A stretch of DNA of 64,000 nt from an uncultured Desulfovibrio sp. GTDB lineage: Bacteria; Desulfobacterota; Desulfovibrionia; Desulfovibrionales; Desulfovibrionaceae. The translations under genes and the position numbers were made by a program. The notes beneath the pieces are model-generated. The model made no database searches. It saw nothing but the letters and a program-made list of their open reading frames with translations, and was not told where the DNA came from. The DNA lies in NCBI GenBank assembly GCA_910587035.1, contig CAJUMQ010000007.1, positions 1 through 64,000 of the forward strand. Reading direction: 5' to 3'. Shown here piece after piece: positions 50,545 through 59,037 of the stretch (position 1 is its first letter; each line of letters begins with the position of its first letter).

Positions 50545-52788
50545 TTATCTGTAATACAGGTTGCGTCCGCCAATGGTCATCAGCGCCTGTTTGAGATTCG
50601 CCCGTATCTGTCGCCGATCCCATATGCCCTGGATATGTCCGCGCGACAGGGCCCTGTAGGAGCGATGATATTTGGGGGGGATGTCCATGCCGGTGGTCTC
50701 CTTGATGACCTGCGGGCCCGCAAAACCGATATTGGACGAGCGTACTGCGAACTGGTAGGGCGAGCAGCCAAGAAAACTGGCCACAGGCCCGGCAAAGGAG
50801 TTGGTGTCGTACAGCACCATGTAAAGACCGCCGGTCTCCACATAGCGGCGCACGGCAACCGTGCATCTCGGCATCTGGATAACGCCGTGGGTGCCCTCCT
50901 GGATCCGTATGCCTGCAGTACCATGCACATAGGCCAGGAAGGGATAATGCTTTTTGGCCGCCCTCTGGGCCGCCTCCACAAACTTGAAACCCTCTGCCGC
51001 TCCGAAGGAGCCACCCCTGAACGTGCCCATTAGCATGGCCACAACCATCTTGATATTGTCGATGCGGGCCTCGAATGTCATGCAGCCGCTTTTGGCGCCT
51101 GTTTTTTTCTGCGCGGCCGCAATGCGCTCGTCAAAACCGGGAAACTGCAGGGGATTGCCGGCCTCGATTTCACTGTTAAACTCAAAGACGCTGCCGGCAT
51201 CAAACACATTCTTTACATACCATTCCGGCTCCATGGGAAAATGATAGCCGCAATGACTGCAGACTCCGGCAAATTCGGCGAACAGATCCGGCCCCCAGAG
51301 ATCGAGGCAGCCATAGGATGCGCTGTTGGGGCAGGTTATGGCTCTGTCAATTTTGTAACGGGGGGAAATATAATTCCATTTGCTACGCCTGCCCTCTCCG
51401 GACCAGGCAGAAAGGGCCGTGAGATCGCTTGCTGCCTGGCTTTTATCTCCTTTGCCAGCAAGCTTGTGGAATGGAGCAAGAATGCGCATTTTAAATGTAT
51501 CCCATTCGTTGCCCATTTCTTCCATAAAACCGCTTATCTTGCGCCGATGCTTGCGGTAAAAATCATATTTGAATGCTATCCACGGCTTGCAAATCCAGTC
51601 TATGCAGGCATCTGCCGTCTTGCTGAGCATGGGCCGGCGATCCCTGGCCGCATGGCGCGACAGGCGCAGGAATTTCTGTTGCCTTTTCTCGCGCAGGCGC
51701 GTTTTGGCGGATGGGGAAAGGCCCCAGCGCATGTGCATCTCATCAAGATTGGCCTCCGGATTGCGTCTTCTGCCCAGAGCCAGGCCGCGAAACAGTGGCA
51801 TGCGCCTTGTGGAGATGATAACCTCGTCAGTGGCGCGCAGCATTTCCTGCCTGAGGTTGCGGAAAAAATCAAAATGCCAGGGTCTGGCGCCCAGAGGCGG
51901 TTCCTGGACAATGCGGTCAATATAGCCAAAGCTCAGATTGTCCCTGGCTGTGATGTGCAGATTTTGGGCGCAGTGTTCAATCAGCTCCGGTGTTGCCCTT
52001 TCGCCGGGCTTCAGGCGTCCTTCAATGGCAGCTGCGCCCTCCGGCGAGATCACAGAGTAGTAGCCATGGGAGAGCATGAGACGCCTGTCGGCCAGGCCTA
52101 TGGCCTCAGCACCGCCAGAGCCGCCCTCGCTTATCACGGAGATGATGGGTACGCGAATGCCGGCCATTCCGTAAATGTTGCGGGCTATCTGCTGGGCAGC
52201 GCCCGGGTAATCCTCCAGCGGATAGGAGCCTGGCGTGAAAATATAGGCATGGATGGGTATGCCTTCCGTTTCGGCGACGCGCATATACTGGAGCGCCTTT
52301 GCATTGCCCCAGGGTTTGACCGAGCCGCCATTGCGGAACTCGGCGCCATGGCCTTTTTCCTGCCCTATGACCAGCACGGATTGCTGATATGTCTTTTTGC
52401 CCCTGTGGCGAATGAAGACTGCGCGCGCAATGAGCATGCTTGGATCCAGACTGTGCTCATCCTGCCCCCCCACCTCCGTGAAGTTGTCATAGACATTTTC
52501 CAGAATGTCCTTCAGGCAGATTCGCTGGGGATGGCGCACTATGCGCACGCGATCCATGGGGGTGATTTCATTCTCCAGTCTGCGCTCGACATAGCCGAAC
52601 AGATCCTCCACTCCAGCCAGCTCCCCATAGGGATCATCCAGAGTGTCGGAATTGGCCTTTGCCGTAAAGGTATCCAGCCTTGCCCGGAGCAGCTCCTCAC
52701 TATCCTGGTGCTTGCCGGCAAAAATGTCATGCATGTATGTCAGCCGGTCACGCAGCCTTTGAATGCGTTTTGCGATGTTATTATCCAT
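50545..52788 (-). CDS. Fused acetyl-CoA carboxylase carboxyltransferase (AccA-AccD order)
   Basis: 747 residues. The N-terminal half (~40-330) is AccA-like: GSVKPWGNAKALQYMRVAE and ISEGGSGGAEAIGLADRRLM, then YSVISPEGAAAI. A basic linker (~330-450) follows. The C-terminal half (~480-740) is AccD-like, with a zinc-ribbon remnant whose first pair is widely spaced (CPNSASYGC, then CSHC) and a TFRGGSFGAAEGFKFVEAA segment. The alpha half thus precedes the beta half. It would transfer the carboxyl group from biotin to acetyl-CoA or a related acyl-CoA. It lies 60 bases downstream of the biotin carboxylase gene. Confidence 0.82.
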   Translation of the reverse strand: MDNNIAKRIQRLRDRLTYMHDIFAGKHQDSEELLRARLDTFTAKANSDTLDDPYGELAGVEDLFGYVERRLENEITPMDRVRIVRHPQRICLKDILENVYDNFTEVGGQDEHSLDPSMLIARAVFIRHRGKKTYQQSVLVIGQEKGHGAEFRNGGSVKPWGNAKALQYMRVAETEGIPIHAYIFTPGSYPLEDYPGAAQQIARNIYGMAGIRVPIISVISEGGSGGAEAIGLADRRLMLSHGYYSVISPEGAAAIEGRLKPGERATPELIEHCAQNLHITARDNLSFGYIDRIVQEPPLGARPWHFDFFRNLRQEMLRATDEVIISTRRMPLFRGLALGRRRNPEANLDEMHMRWGLSPSAKTRLREKRQQKFLRLSRHAARDRRPMLSKTADACIDWICKPWIAFKYDFYRKHRRKISGFMEEMGNEWDTFKMRILAPFHKLAGKGDKSQAASDLTALSAWSGEGRRSKWNYISPRYKIDRAITCPNSASYGCLDLWGPDLFAEFAGVCSHCGYHFPMEPEWYVKNVFDAGSVFEFNSEIEAGNPLQFPGFDERIAAAQKKTGAKSGCMTFEARIDNIKMVVAMLMGTFRGGSFGAAEGFKFVEAAQRAAKKHYPFLAYVHGTAGIRIQEGTHGVIQMPRCTVAVRRYVETGGLYMVLYDTNSFAGPVASFLGCSPYQFAVRSSNIGFAGPQVIKETTGMDIPPKYHRSYRALSRGHIQGIWDRRQIRANLKQALMTIGGRNLYYR

Positions 52789-52848
52789 AATACAGATTTT
52801 CGCCTGTGGAAAACCCCGCCAGTTTTATTGAACCGGACTCTTGCCGGC

Positions 52849-54324
52849 TCAGAACTGCAAAATGCGGGGGGTATTGCTTTTCAAAAAACCGGCATTGGAT
52901 TTAAGTGGCTGGCCGGCGCCATTGCGCCCCTCAAGGCGCAGGGAATCCAGAAATGCGAGGCCGCGCTCCCTGGTCTCGTTGATGTCCTTGCCCCAAATTA
53001 TGGCCAGGGCCAGGTTGGGGTCGAATTCCGTGGGGATTTCGTAGGGCCTGTCCAGAGGCACATGGGTAAGCACGGTGAGCCAGGGTTGCGGCTGCCACGA
53101 AAAATGCTCGATGCGGCCTACCCAGGGTGTGAAATTGTTGTCCGGATCCTCCGCGATGAGGCGGTACTCAAGCCCCACGCCCTCGGTGGCGATCTCCGCC
53201 TGTGTGTAGCCAAGGGGCTGCCCCAGGGCCGTGCGGATCTGCTCCGCTATGAGATCCACCCCGTCCTGGCCACGCACGCGCGCGATGCAGGCCGAAACTC
53301 CATTTTCAACCTGGATTCGGGTATTGACCTCCATTAGAAATGGCTCACCCTTGCGTGTGACGATCCATTCCCAGGTGCCCACATTGTCATAGCCCACCTT
53401 GCGGGCCATTGCCAGGGAATAATCAACTATGTCGGTCAGCACCTTGCCGGCATTAAATGTGTAGTCTATGGATTCTGGCGCGAATCCCGGCGCCACCTCG
53501 ATGCGTTTCTGTCTGCCTGTGGACTGGATGGAGCAGTTGCGTGTGCCAAAATGCACAGGGCTGCGACCGGTGCGGTCCGAGACAATCTGCACCTCAAGAT
53601 GATTGAAATCCGTTATGCGCTGCTCAATCAGCACGCCTTCGTCCTTGAACTGGCGCATGGCGTAGTTTCTGATTCTGCGATAAACGGAACGGAACTGATC
53701 AGGGTCATAGACCTCCTCAATGCCCATGCCGCCGCCGCCAGCGGAAGCCTTGACGAGTACAAGAGGTCTGGTGATGCCCTGATCCATCTGGAAATCAAAA
53801 ACGGACTTGGCAATACGCTCGGCCTCAAGCTCGTCATAAATGGGCCGATCAGAACCTGGCACAGTTGGCACGTTGAGACTGCGGGCAAGCCTTTTTGTAT
53901 TGATCTTGTCGCCCAGTTCGCGGATTACCTTCCAGGATGGCCCGATGAAAATCATTGGCCGGTCCCGCTTGACAACACGGCGGGCAAAGCGGAAATCCTC
54001 GGCAAAAAAACCATAGCCTGGATGCACGGCCGTGCAGCCGCCCTCATCGGCAACTGCCATGAGCTCGTTGGCGTCATGATAGGAGGATACACGGAAGAGG
54101 CTTTTTTCGCCCCCCAGCGACCTTGCCAGCTCCACATGGCCGGACTGTTCATCCTCTTTTGTGTAGATTGCCGTAAAGGGAATGCCAAGCTTGTGGCTTG
54201 CATTCATGATGCGCATGGCTATTTCACCGCGATTGGCCACCAGAATTTTATGGGCCTTCAAATCCACAACCGGCAATGGCTGCGGCTCATTTTTCTTTTT
54301 TTTGGCGTCAGACGTTTTATTCAA
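52849..54324 (-). CDS. Biotin carboxylase-like ATP-grasp protein
   Basis: 491 residues from TTG 54324, with AGGGG about 8 bases upstream; the frame is open to 54546 but that part has no family match. The N-terminal domain begins HKILVANRGEIAMRIMNASH, with AVHPGYGFFAED, then the ATP-grasp glycine loop VKASAGGGGMGI, FGTRNCSIQSTGRQK (catalytic region) and EVNTRIQVENGVS. In standard enzymes the last reads QVEHPVTE, so the His after VE is Asn here. It would carboxylate biotin with bicarbonate and ATP. The cluster order is biotin carboxylase, AccA-AccD fusion, biotinyl-like protein. Confidence 0.82.
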   Translation of the reverse strand: MNKTSDAKKKKNEPQPLPVVDLKAHKILVANRGEIAMRIMNASHKLGIPFTAIYTKEDEQSGHVELARSLGGEKSLFRVSSYHDANELMAVADEGGCTAVHPGYGFFAEDFRFARRVVKRDRPMIFIGPSWKVIRELGDKINTKRLARSLNVPTVPGSDRPIYDELEAERIAKSVFDFQMDQGITRPLVLVKASAGGGGMGIEEVYDPDQFRSVYRRIRNYAMRQFKDEGVLIEQRITDFNHLEVQIVSDRTGRSPVHFGTRNCSIQSTGRQKRIEVAPGFAPESIDYTFNAGKVLTDIVDYSLAMARKVGYDNVGTWEWIVTRKGEPFLMEVNTRIQVENGVSACIARVRGQDGVDLIAEQIRTALGQPLGYTQAEIATEGVGLEYRLIAEDPDNNFTPWVGRIEHFSWQPQPWLTVLTHVPLDRPYEIPTEFDPNLALAIIWGKDINETRERGLAFLDSLRLEGRNGAGQPLKSNAGFLKSNTPRILQF

Positions 54325-54651
54325 TCCAGTACCCCTGGAAGATGGCTTGCGGCCGGAGCGGCAATGTTTCCGGCCCGCATGATCGCAAGCGGACTTTACA
54401 GCTTTACAAGTTTGAAATATTTCGCGTTTCAGAAGCCGCGGCCGTTTTGCGTCCGGGCGGCTCCATTGCAGCAGGGATCCGCCATATTGCGGCTCCAGGC
54501 AATTTTTATGGCCAAAACCGCCTGTGCCCCCAGGGGCGCCGTGCAAATTTATGATGCGCTATCCGCCCGCATGCCTTGAAACGCGCATTGCCCTGATTTA
54601 CTATCAACGCAAGAGCAATGTCCGCAATACAATAATTCAAGGATGTATTTT

Positions 54652-55497
54652 ATGCAAAATCCCCAGGATGTCCAGCTTGCCGCCGCTGCTCTTAAGGCCG
54701 CCCTGCCTCCGGAGCTGACAGAGAATGCCACGGAGGCTGTGGGCATTGTTCTCGGCACAGGCCTTTCAGGCGTGGCGGAGTGCATTGCCGGCAGCGGGGC
54801 TAAAGTGCCTTTTGCGCATCTGCCAAATTTTCCGGCATCAGGTGTGCAGTCCCATGCCGGAGCCTTTATTGCCGGCAGGCTGGGGGGCCGGCCAGTGCTT
54901 GCGCAGCAGGGCAGATGCCATCTTTATGAAGGCAGAACCCCGGCCCAGGTCTGTATGGGGGTGCGGGTGATGCGCGCCATTGGCATCCGCACATTGGTCA
55001 TAACCAATGCCGCCGGGGCTCTTAATCCGCTATTTTCAAGTGGAGAGGTGATGCTCATGAGCGATATAATCAATCATACAGGCGCATCACCATTGACTGG
55101 AGACAATTGTGACGAGTGGGGAGAAAGATTTCCCGACATGTCCAGAGTGTTTGACGGTGGCCTTGCGCGATGCGCCATGCGTGCTGCCCTGGCCAATGCC
55201 ATTCGCCTTTTTGAGGGCGTCTATATAGGTGTTGCCGGCCCCCAGATGGAGACACCGGCGGAAACGCGCATGTATCGCCAGTGGGGGGCGGACGCTGTGG
55301 GCATGAGTACAGTGCTGGAAGTCATTGCCGCCAGGCATCTGGGCATGAGAATTATAGGTTTGTCCTGCCTGACAAACAAAAATCTGCCGGATTGCATGGC
55401 GCCAGCCCCCCTGGAAGAAGTCATCCGCATGGCAGGGGTGGCCGCGGCAAAGCTGGAAGTGCTTCTGCCGGCCATCTGCGCGGAACTGCCAGATTGA
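54652..55497 (+). CDS. punA: Purine nucleoside phosphorylase
   Basis: 281 residues from ATG 54652 (AAGGA about 9 bases upstream; ATG 54643 overlaps that site). PNP family II features are VLGTGLSG (phosphate loop), HAGAF, QQGRCHLYEGRTP, ITNAAGALNP, AGPQMETPAETR and AVGMSTVLEVIAARH. A late TNK segment (LSCLTNKN) supplies the Asn that favours 6-oxopurines. It cleaves inosine and guanosine with phosphate in purine salvage. It is divergent from the carboxylase cluster. Confidence 0.93.
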   Translation: MQNPQDVQLAAAALKAALPPELTENATEAVGIVLGTGLSGVAECIAGSGAKVPFAHLPNFPASGVQSHAGAFIAGRLGGRPVLAQQGRCHLYEGRTPAQVCMGVRVMRAIGIRTLVITNAAGALNPLFSSGEVMLMSDIINHTGASPLTGDNCDEWGERFPDMSRVFDGGLARCAMRAALANAIRLFEGVYIGVAGPQMETPAETRMYRQWGADAVGMSTVLEVIAARHLGMRIIGLSCLTNKNLPDCMAPAPLEEVIRMAGVAAAKLEVLLPAICAELPD

Positions 55498-55510
55498 GGC
55501 TGGTATTTTG

Positions 55511-55530
55511 TTTTGGCATGTCTGCCAAAA
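55511..55530. terminator. Stem-loop after punA
   Basis: Perfect arms TTTTGGCA (55511-55518) and TGCCAAAA (55523-55530) with loop TGTC, 14 bases after the punA stop. A U-tract is absent, so its terminator strength is uncertain. The rest of the 302-base gap to the next gene (to 55799) shows no gene or RNA that I can identify. Confidence 0.45.
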
Positions 55531-55799
55531 ACTGTCATAATGCCGCATTTGCCGGCAACGCGCCATTGCCAGGGGGGCGCTCCAGACGCTAGACTTGTAC
55601 CAGGCAGGTTGCATGGGACAAAATGGCATGTTCGCTTTGAATTACCCCTGCAGCGCAACGCTGGCCGCCCCGCGCCAGTTTCTCCACGGAGCGGGACATG
55701 GCGCACGGGCCCTTGCACAGCAAAGGCGCGATGGCATATGCCAGAGTGCATATGTGAGAATAAGGCAAATCATGGCAAAATGTTTTTCAGGATGATTTT

Positions 55800-56837
55800 A
55801 TGCTAACCCTTGTGTCGGCTGTTGCAGTGGCTGTGTGTGTTTCCTTTCTGTGTTCCCTTGCGGAGGCGGCACTGTATGCCGTGCCATGGTCGGGAATAGA
55901 AAAGTTGCGCAATGATGGCAAGCGTTCCGGCGCCCTTCTTTTTGAAATGCGCACCAATGTTGACAAGCCCATAGCCGCCATTCTCACTCTCAACACCCTG
56001 GCCAACACGGCCGGCTCAACTATTGCCGGGGCAGCCTTTCTGGCTGTTTACGGCGCAAGCCACATGGCGCTTTTTGCGACCATCTTTACCTTGCTAATTC
56101 TGGCGCTTGGCGAGATTGTGCCCAAGACGCTCGGGGTGGCCCATGCCATGCCCATAGCGCGGGTGCTGGCTCAGCCGCTGATGTGGACTGTGCGTCTGCT
56201 GACCCCCCTTTTATGGCTGACAGGGCTTTTGACCAAAATGCTGTCCCCCAAGTCCAGTGGACCCCAGGTGTCGGAGGATGACATAAGGGCAATGACAAGC
56301 CTTTCGCGGCAGGCGGGTAGCATCAAGGCATACGAGGAAAATTTTGTCCGCAATGTGCTCTCCCTGGATCAAAAGCGCATTCACGAAATAATGACGCCGC
56401 GCATAGTGGTTTTTTCCCTGCAGGAGGATCTGACAGTTGCCGAGGCCTACAAGGATCCGTCAATCTGGCATTTTAGCCGCATACCGGTCTACGGGGAGGA
56501 CAATGAGGATCTGCTTGGCCTGGTGGAGAGGCGCACCCTGGGCAAATGTTATTCCGAGGGCAAACATGATCTGAAACTCTCCGCCATAATGCGGCCATTG
56601 CATTTTGTGCAGGAAAGTCAGACACTGGATGTGCTTCTGCGGGAACTGCTCAAGGAAAAGGTGCATCTCTTTGCAGTGCTGGATGAATACGGGGGGCTTG
56701 CGGGAGTGGTTTCCCTTGAGGATGTGCTCGAGGAAATGCTGGGCAGCGAGATCATGGACGAGAGCGACAATGTAGCTGATCTGCGCGCTCTTGCCAGGGA
56801 GCGGAGAAAGTCGCTTTCGCGCAGGCGTGAAAGCTGA
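55800..56837 (+). CDS. CNNM/DUF21 membrane protein with CBS pair
   Basis: 345 residues; AGGA lies 8 bases upstream. The N-terminal ~150 residues have four hydrophobic helices with the CNNM signature (SLAEAALYAVP, LNTLANTAGSTIAG, LILALGEIVPKTLG). Two CBS domains follow (residues ~195-310), with SRIPVYGEDNEDLLGLV and HLFAVLDEYGGLAGVVSLEDVLEEMLG. Members are linked to magnesium or cobalt efflux and were once called hemolysins. The usual C-terminal CorC/HlyC domain is missing, so this is a short form. Confidence 0.88.
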   Translation: MLTLVSAVAVAVCVSFLCSLAEAALYAVPWSGIEKLRNDGKRSGALLFEMRTNVDKPIAAILTLNTLANTAGSTIAGAAFLAVYGASHMALFATIFTLLILALGEIVPKTLGVAHAMPIARVLAQPLMWTVRLLTPLLWLTGLLTKMLSPKSSGPQVSEDDIRAMTSLSRQAGSIKAYEENFVRNVLSLDQKRIHEIMTPRIVVFSLQEDLTVAEAYKDPSIWHFSRIPVYGEDNEDLLGLVERRTLGKCYSEGKHDLKLSAIMRPLHFVQESQTLDVLLRELLKEKVHLFAVLDEYGGLAGVVSLEDVLEEMLGSEIMDESDNVADLRALARERRKSLSRRRES

Positions 56838-56906
56838 AATGGCCGGCAATCATAACGAATTTTCCGGCGGTGCCAAGCCGGAAAAATCAAAACAATGGAA
56901 AGAATC

Positions 56907-57146
56907 ATGAAAGAACTGGATCCCCATGCCATAAGGCCATGTCTGGCCTGTGGCGGAACAGATGCGCATCTGGAATCGATGCTCCCGCCCGGACGCCGCG
57001 AGGAGGTCTGGCGCGTGGTGTGCGCCTGCGGGCAGTCGCTGCAGCAGTGGTCGGTCACCCAGGGGGCGGCCATTCGCGCCTGGAACCGCAACCTTGCGCA
57101 AAGTGGCGACAGCTTTGACAGCCACCAGATGGGTGGGCGCCGCTAG
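56907..57146 (+). CDS. Lar-like small zinc-binding protein
   Basis: 79 residues from ATG 56907 (a start at 56895 is possible). Two Cys pairs, CLACGG and VCACGQ, and the closing AAIRAWNRNL match the Lar restriction-alleviation family pattern (CPFCGG...C..CG...A...WN.R). Lar of the Rac prophage modulates type I restriction; most relatives are of unknown role, and no phage genes are nearby. It is 69 bases after the CNNM gene on the same strand. Confidence 0.65.
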   Translation: MKELDPHAIRPCLACGGTDAHLESMLPPGRREEVWRVVCACGQSLQQWSVTQGAAIRAWNRNLAQSGDSFDSHQMGGRR

Positions 57147-57301
57147 AGCAGCACCTTGAATCCTTATAAAATTTGTAGTTTTCAGGTGCGCCCGCTTCTG
57201 GGCTTAACGGACGAGCAGCCAGCGCTTGCGCCAATACGGAGACATTTTATATAAAACCATCAAACCTTTCCCTGATCAGGCGTTCAGGGATGGGAACGAT
57301 T

Positions 57302-57336
57302 AAAAAACAAATGCCGCAGCCATTGGCCGCGGCATT
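57302..57336 (-). terminator. Rho-independent terminator of the CsgG-like lipoprotein gene
   Basis: On minus, AATGCCGC and GCGGCATT (57336-57329 and 57317-57310) form an 8-bp stem, extended by GCC/GGC pairs inside, followed by TGTTTTTT (57309-57302). It starts about 25 bases after the stop codon. Confidence 0.8.
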
Positions 57337-57360
57337 CTGAGGGCCGGGCAAAAATACCTG

Positions 57361-58131
57361 TCAGAAAGCCTTGTTGCCGGTCACATTATCCCACCAGGAA
57401 GTCCTGTCGCCGGTGCCGGCCTGTGGATTGGCCCACTTCAACACAATTCTGCCCATGTCCCAGGCAAGACTGCGTGCAATGAGGCCGGAAGGATCCGCCG
57501 GATTGCGCTCCGTGATTTCAAACAGATAAAAATTATGCTTCTGCTGCTTCTCCATTAATCCTCCCTGGGAGATGGACCAGATCAGGTTGCCGCTCTTGAC
57601 ATCATATATTTCAATGGCAAGAGATACAGAGCTCTCACCGTTTGCGCCGCCATCCATATAATGGTTGATATAGCCGCCCACAAGCAGTTCTGCGCCCTTG
57701 CGTCTGGCGAGCTCCAGGGCCCTGGCGCGATCAAATGGGCCGGCGAATGGCGCGTATTCCAATGTCTCAAAAGCCCCCAGGGACAGCCAGACCTGCCAGA
57801 TCTCCCTTGTTAGCAGGTCGCCGAAGGTAATGGCATTTGTCATTTGCTGCATGGTGCGCAGGGGCACAAAAAGCGCCCGGGGCCTGTGGCCTATTGGCGC
57901 CTGTGGCTGCACATATACGGCTGGTGGCTGCCTGCGCACGAAATTGTCCGTGCGGATTTGAAAAGGAGTGCTGAAATCGCCCGTGAGCGCCACGCTGGAA
58001 TAGCTGTCGTCAGGGGAGCGGGCGCAGCCAAGGCTGGCGGCCAGAACCAGCGCGATCGTGAAAAATCTTGATAAAAAAAGACACAGACCCGATGCAGTCT
58101 TGCGACCGGGTAACGCAAAAACATTGCTCAT
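57361..58131 (-). CDS. CsgG/FlgO-like outer-membrane lipoprotein
   Basis: 256 residues from ATG 58131 (GGAG about 9 bases upstream). The signal peptide ends in lipobox AASLGC. The mature part resembles the CsgG/TolB-N/FlgO fold: RALFVPLRTM, LSLGAFETLEYAPF, then ARRKGAELLVGGYINHY and SLAIEIYDVKSGNLIWS. Such lipoproteins assemble at the outer membrane in secretion or flagellar outer-ring functions; none is certain here. It is monocistronic, with a strong terminator and a 325-base upstream gap. Confidence 0.72.
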   Translation of the reverse strand: MSNVFALPGRKTASGLCLFLSRFFTIALVLAASLGCARSPDDSYSSVALTGDFSTPFQIRTDNFVRRQPPAVYVQPQAPIGHRPRALFVPLRTMQQMTNAITFGDLLTREIWQVWLSLGAFETLEYAPFAGPFDRARALELARRKGAELLVGGYINHYMDGGANGESSVSLAIEIYDVKSGNLIWSISQGGLMEKQQKHNFYLFEITERNPADPSGLIARSLAWDMGRIVLKWANPQAGTGDRTSWWDNVTGNKAF

Positions 58132-58344
58132 TGCAAATTCTCCGAATCGGAATTTGAAGCGCCCATCCGGAAAAGGATGGCCTGCCATCCTCTGCCAATG
58201 CCCTGGCGGCTCCAGATTTCATAAACGAAGTTTATTGCCAGGCTATGACGGATGCCATTTTTACGACATATGCGAAAAATATGCCATATTAGCATTTTTC
58301 ACTTAGAAAACGCCCTGTCGAACTGGTTTGGAGGGCGCCTGGCC

Positions 58345-58373
58345 GCGTTTAAATTTTGTAAAAAATTAAACGC
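58345..58373. promoter_or_regulatory. AT-rich dyad in the 325-base gap upstream of the CsgG-like gene
   Basis: GCGTTTAAATTTT (58345-58357) and AAAAATTAAACGC (58361-58373) are nearly perfect 13-base arms around GTA. A second dyad, GAAAAAT/ATTTTTC, lies at about 58274-58300. The gap 58132-58456 holds no gene that I can support. The dyads may be a terminator for the rhodanese gene or operators of the lipoprotein gene. Confidence 0.4.
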
Positions 58374-58456
58374 AATATGCACAAAGCAGCCAAATATGCG
58401 CCATATTGTGCAAACCGACTGCATGAGCGTATATAATTCATTGAATTTGCAAGATA

Positions 58457-58981
58457 TTATTTTTTATTCCATGGCATTTTTCCCAGCAGAATACCCAGAC
58501 CGCAAAAGCCGCTTGCCCCTGCGAAGACCAGCCCTGCGCCTACAAAAATGGCCAGAGCCAAAAATGGTTTCCACACCAGGGCGCCAAGGGTGCCCAGGAG
58601 CACAAGGGATCCTGCGCCGATCTGCACCTGTCTGAACAGCGAAATGGGGACATCATTTTTGATGACCGGGAGACTGGCCTGCACCCAGCCATTAAGCCCT
58701 TCATCCATCAGCATGGCGCTCACGCCTGCGCGGCTTGCCGCCTTTTCCAGTTTATCGACCGCTTCCCTGGCTCTCCGCCCTGAGCGGCAGAAAAAGGCCA
58801 CAGGCAATTTGGGAGCGCCTTCATCCAGTAAAGGCTCCATATCAATAATGGACAAGGGGACGAGACGGCTGCCATCAATATGTGTTTCAATAAACTCATC
58901 CGGCTCGCGGATGTCAATAAGGCGGATTTCGCCATTTTTAAAGCGATTTGCCGCTTCAGTGGGGGATATTGTATTAAGCAT
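58457..58981 (-). CDS. Rhodanese-domain membrane protein (YgaP-like)
   Basis: 174 residues from ATG 58981 (AAAGGA 7 bases upstream). Residues ~1-110 are a rhodanese domain: EIRLIDIREPDEFIETHI and the active-site loop FFCRSGRRARE with its persulfide-forming Cys, ending MDEGLNGWVQA. A DUF2892-like C-terminus (GSLVLLGTLGALVWKPFLAL, then FVGAGLVFAGASGFCG) has two membrane helices. This matches YgaP, a membrane sulfurtransferase. The sulfur acceptor is unknown. Confidence 0.85.
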   Translation of the reverse strand: MLNTISPTEAANRFKNGEIRLIDIREPDEFIETHIDGSRLVPLSIIDMEPLLDEGAPKLPVAFFCRSGRRAREAVDKLEKAASRAGVSAMLMDEGLNGWVQASLPVIKNDVPISLFRQVQIGAGSLVLLGTLGALVWKPFLALAIFVGAGLVFAGASGFCGLGILLGKMPWNKK

Positions 58982-59037
58982 GACATGTCCTTTCGCCATG
59001 GGTATCTTATGCCCGCACTACATAGCCATGACGGGCA

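Noticed and set aside
51241..53337. A 698-codon frame on plus across the carboxylase cluster
   Set aside because: It lies opposite two recognised genes, matches no family and lacks a start signal.
55531..55799. 6S, SRP or tmRNA in the punA-CNNM gap
   Set aside because: The conserved SRP loop, tmRNA tRNA-like end and 6S central bulge were looked for and not found.
57147..57300. tRNA gene in the gap after the Lar-like gene
   Set aside because: No cloverleaf with a T-arm GTTCRA and matching acceptor stem could be built.
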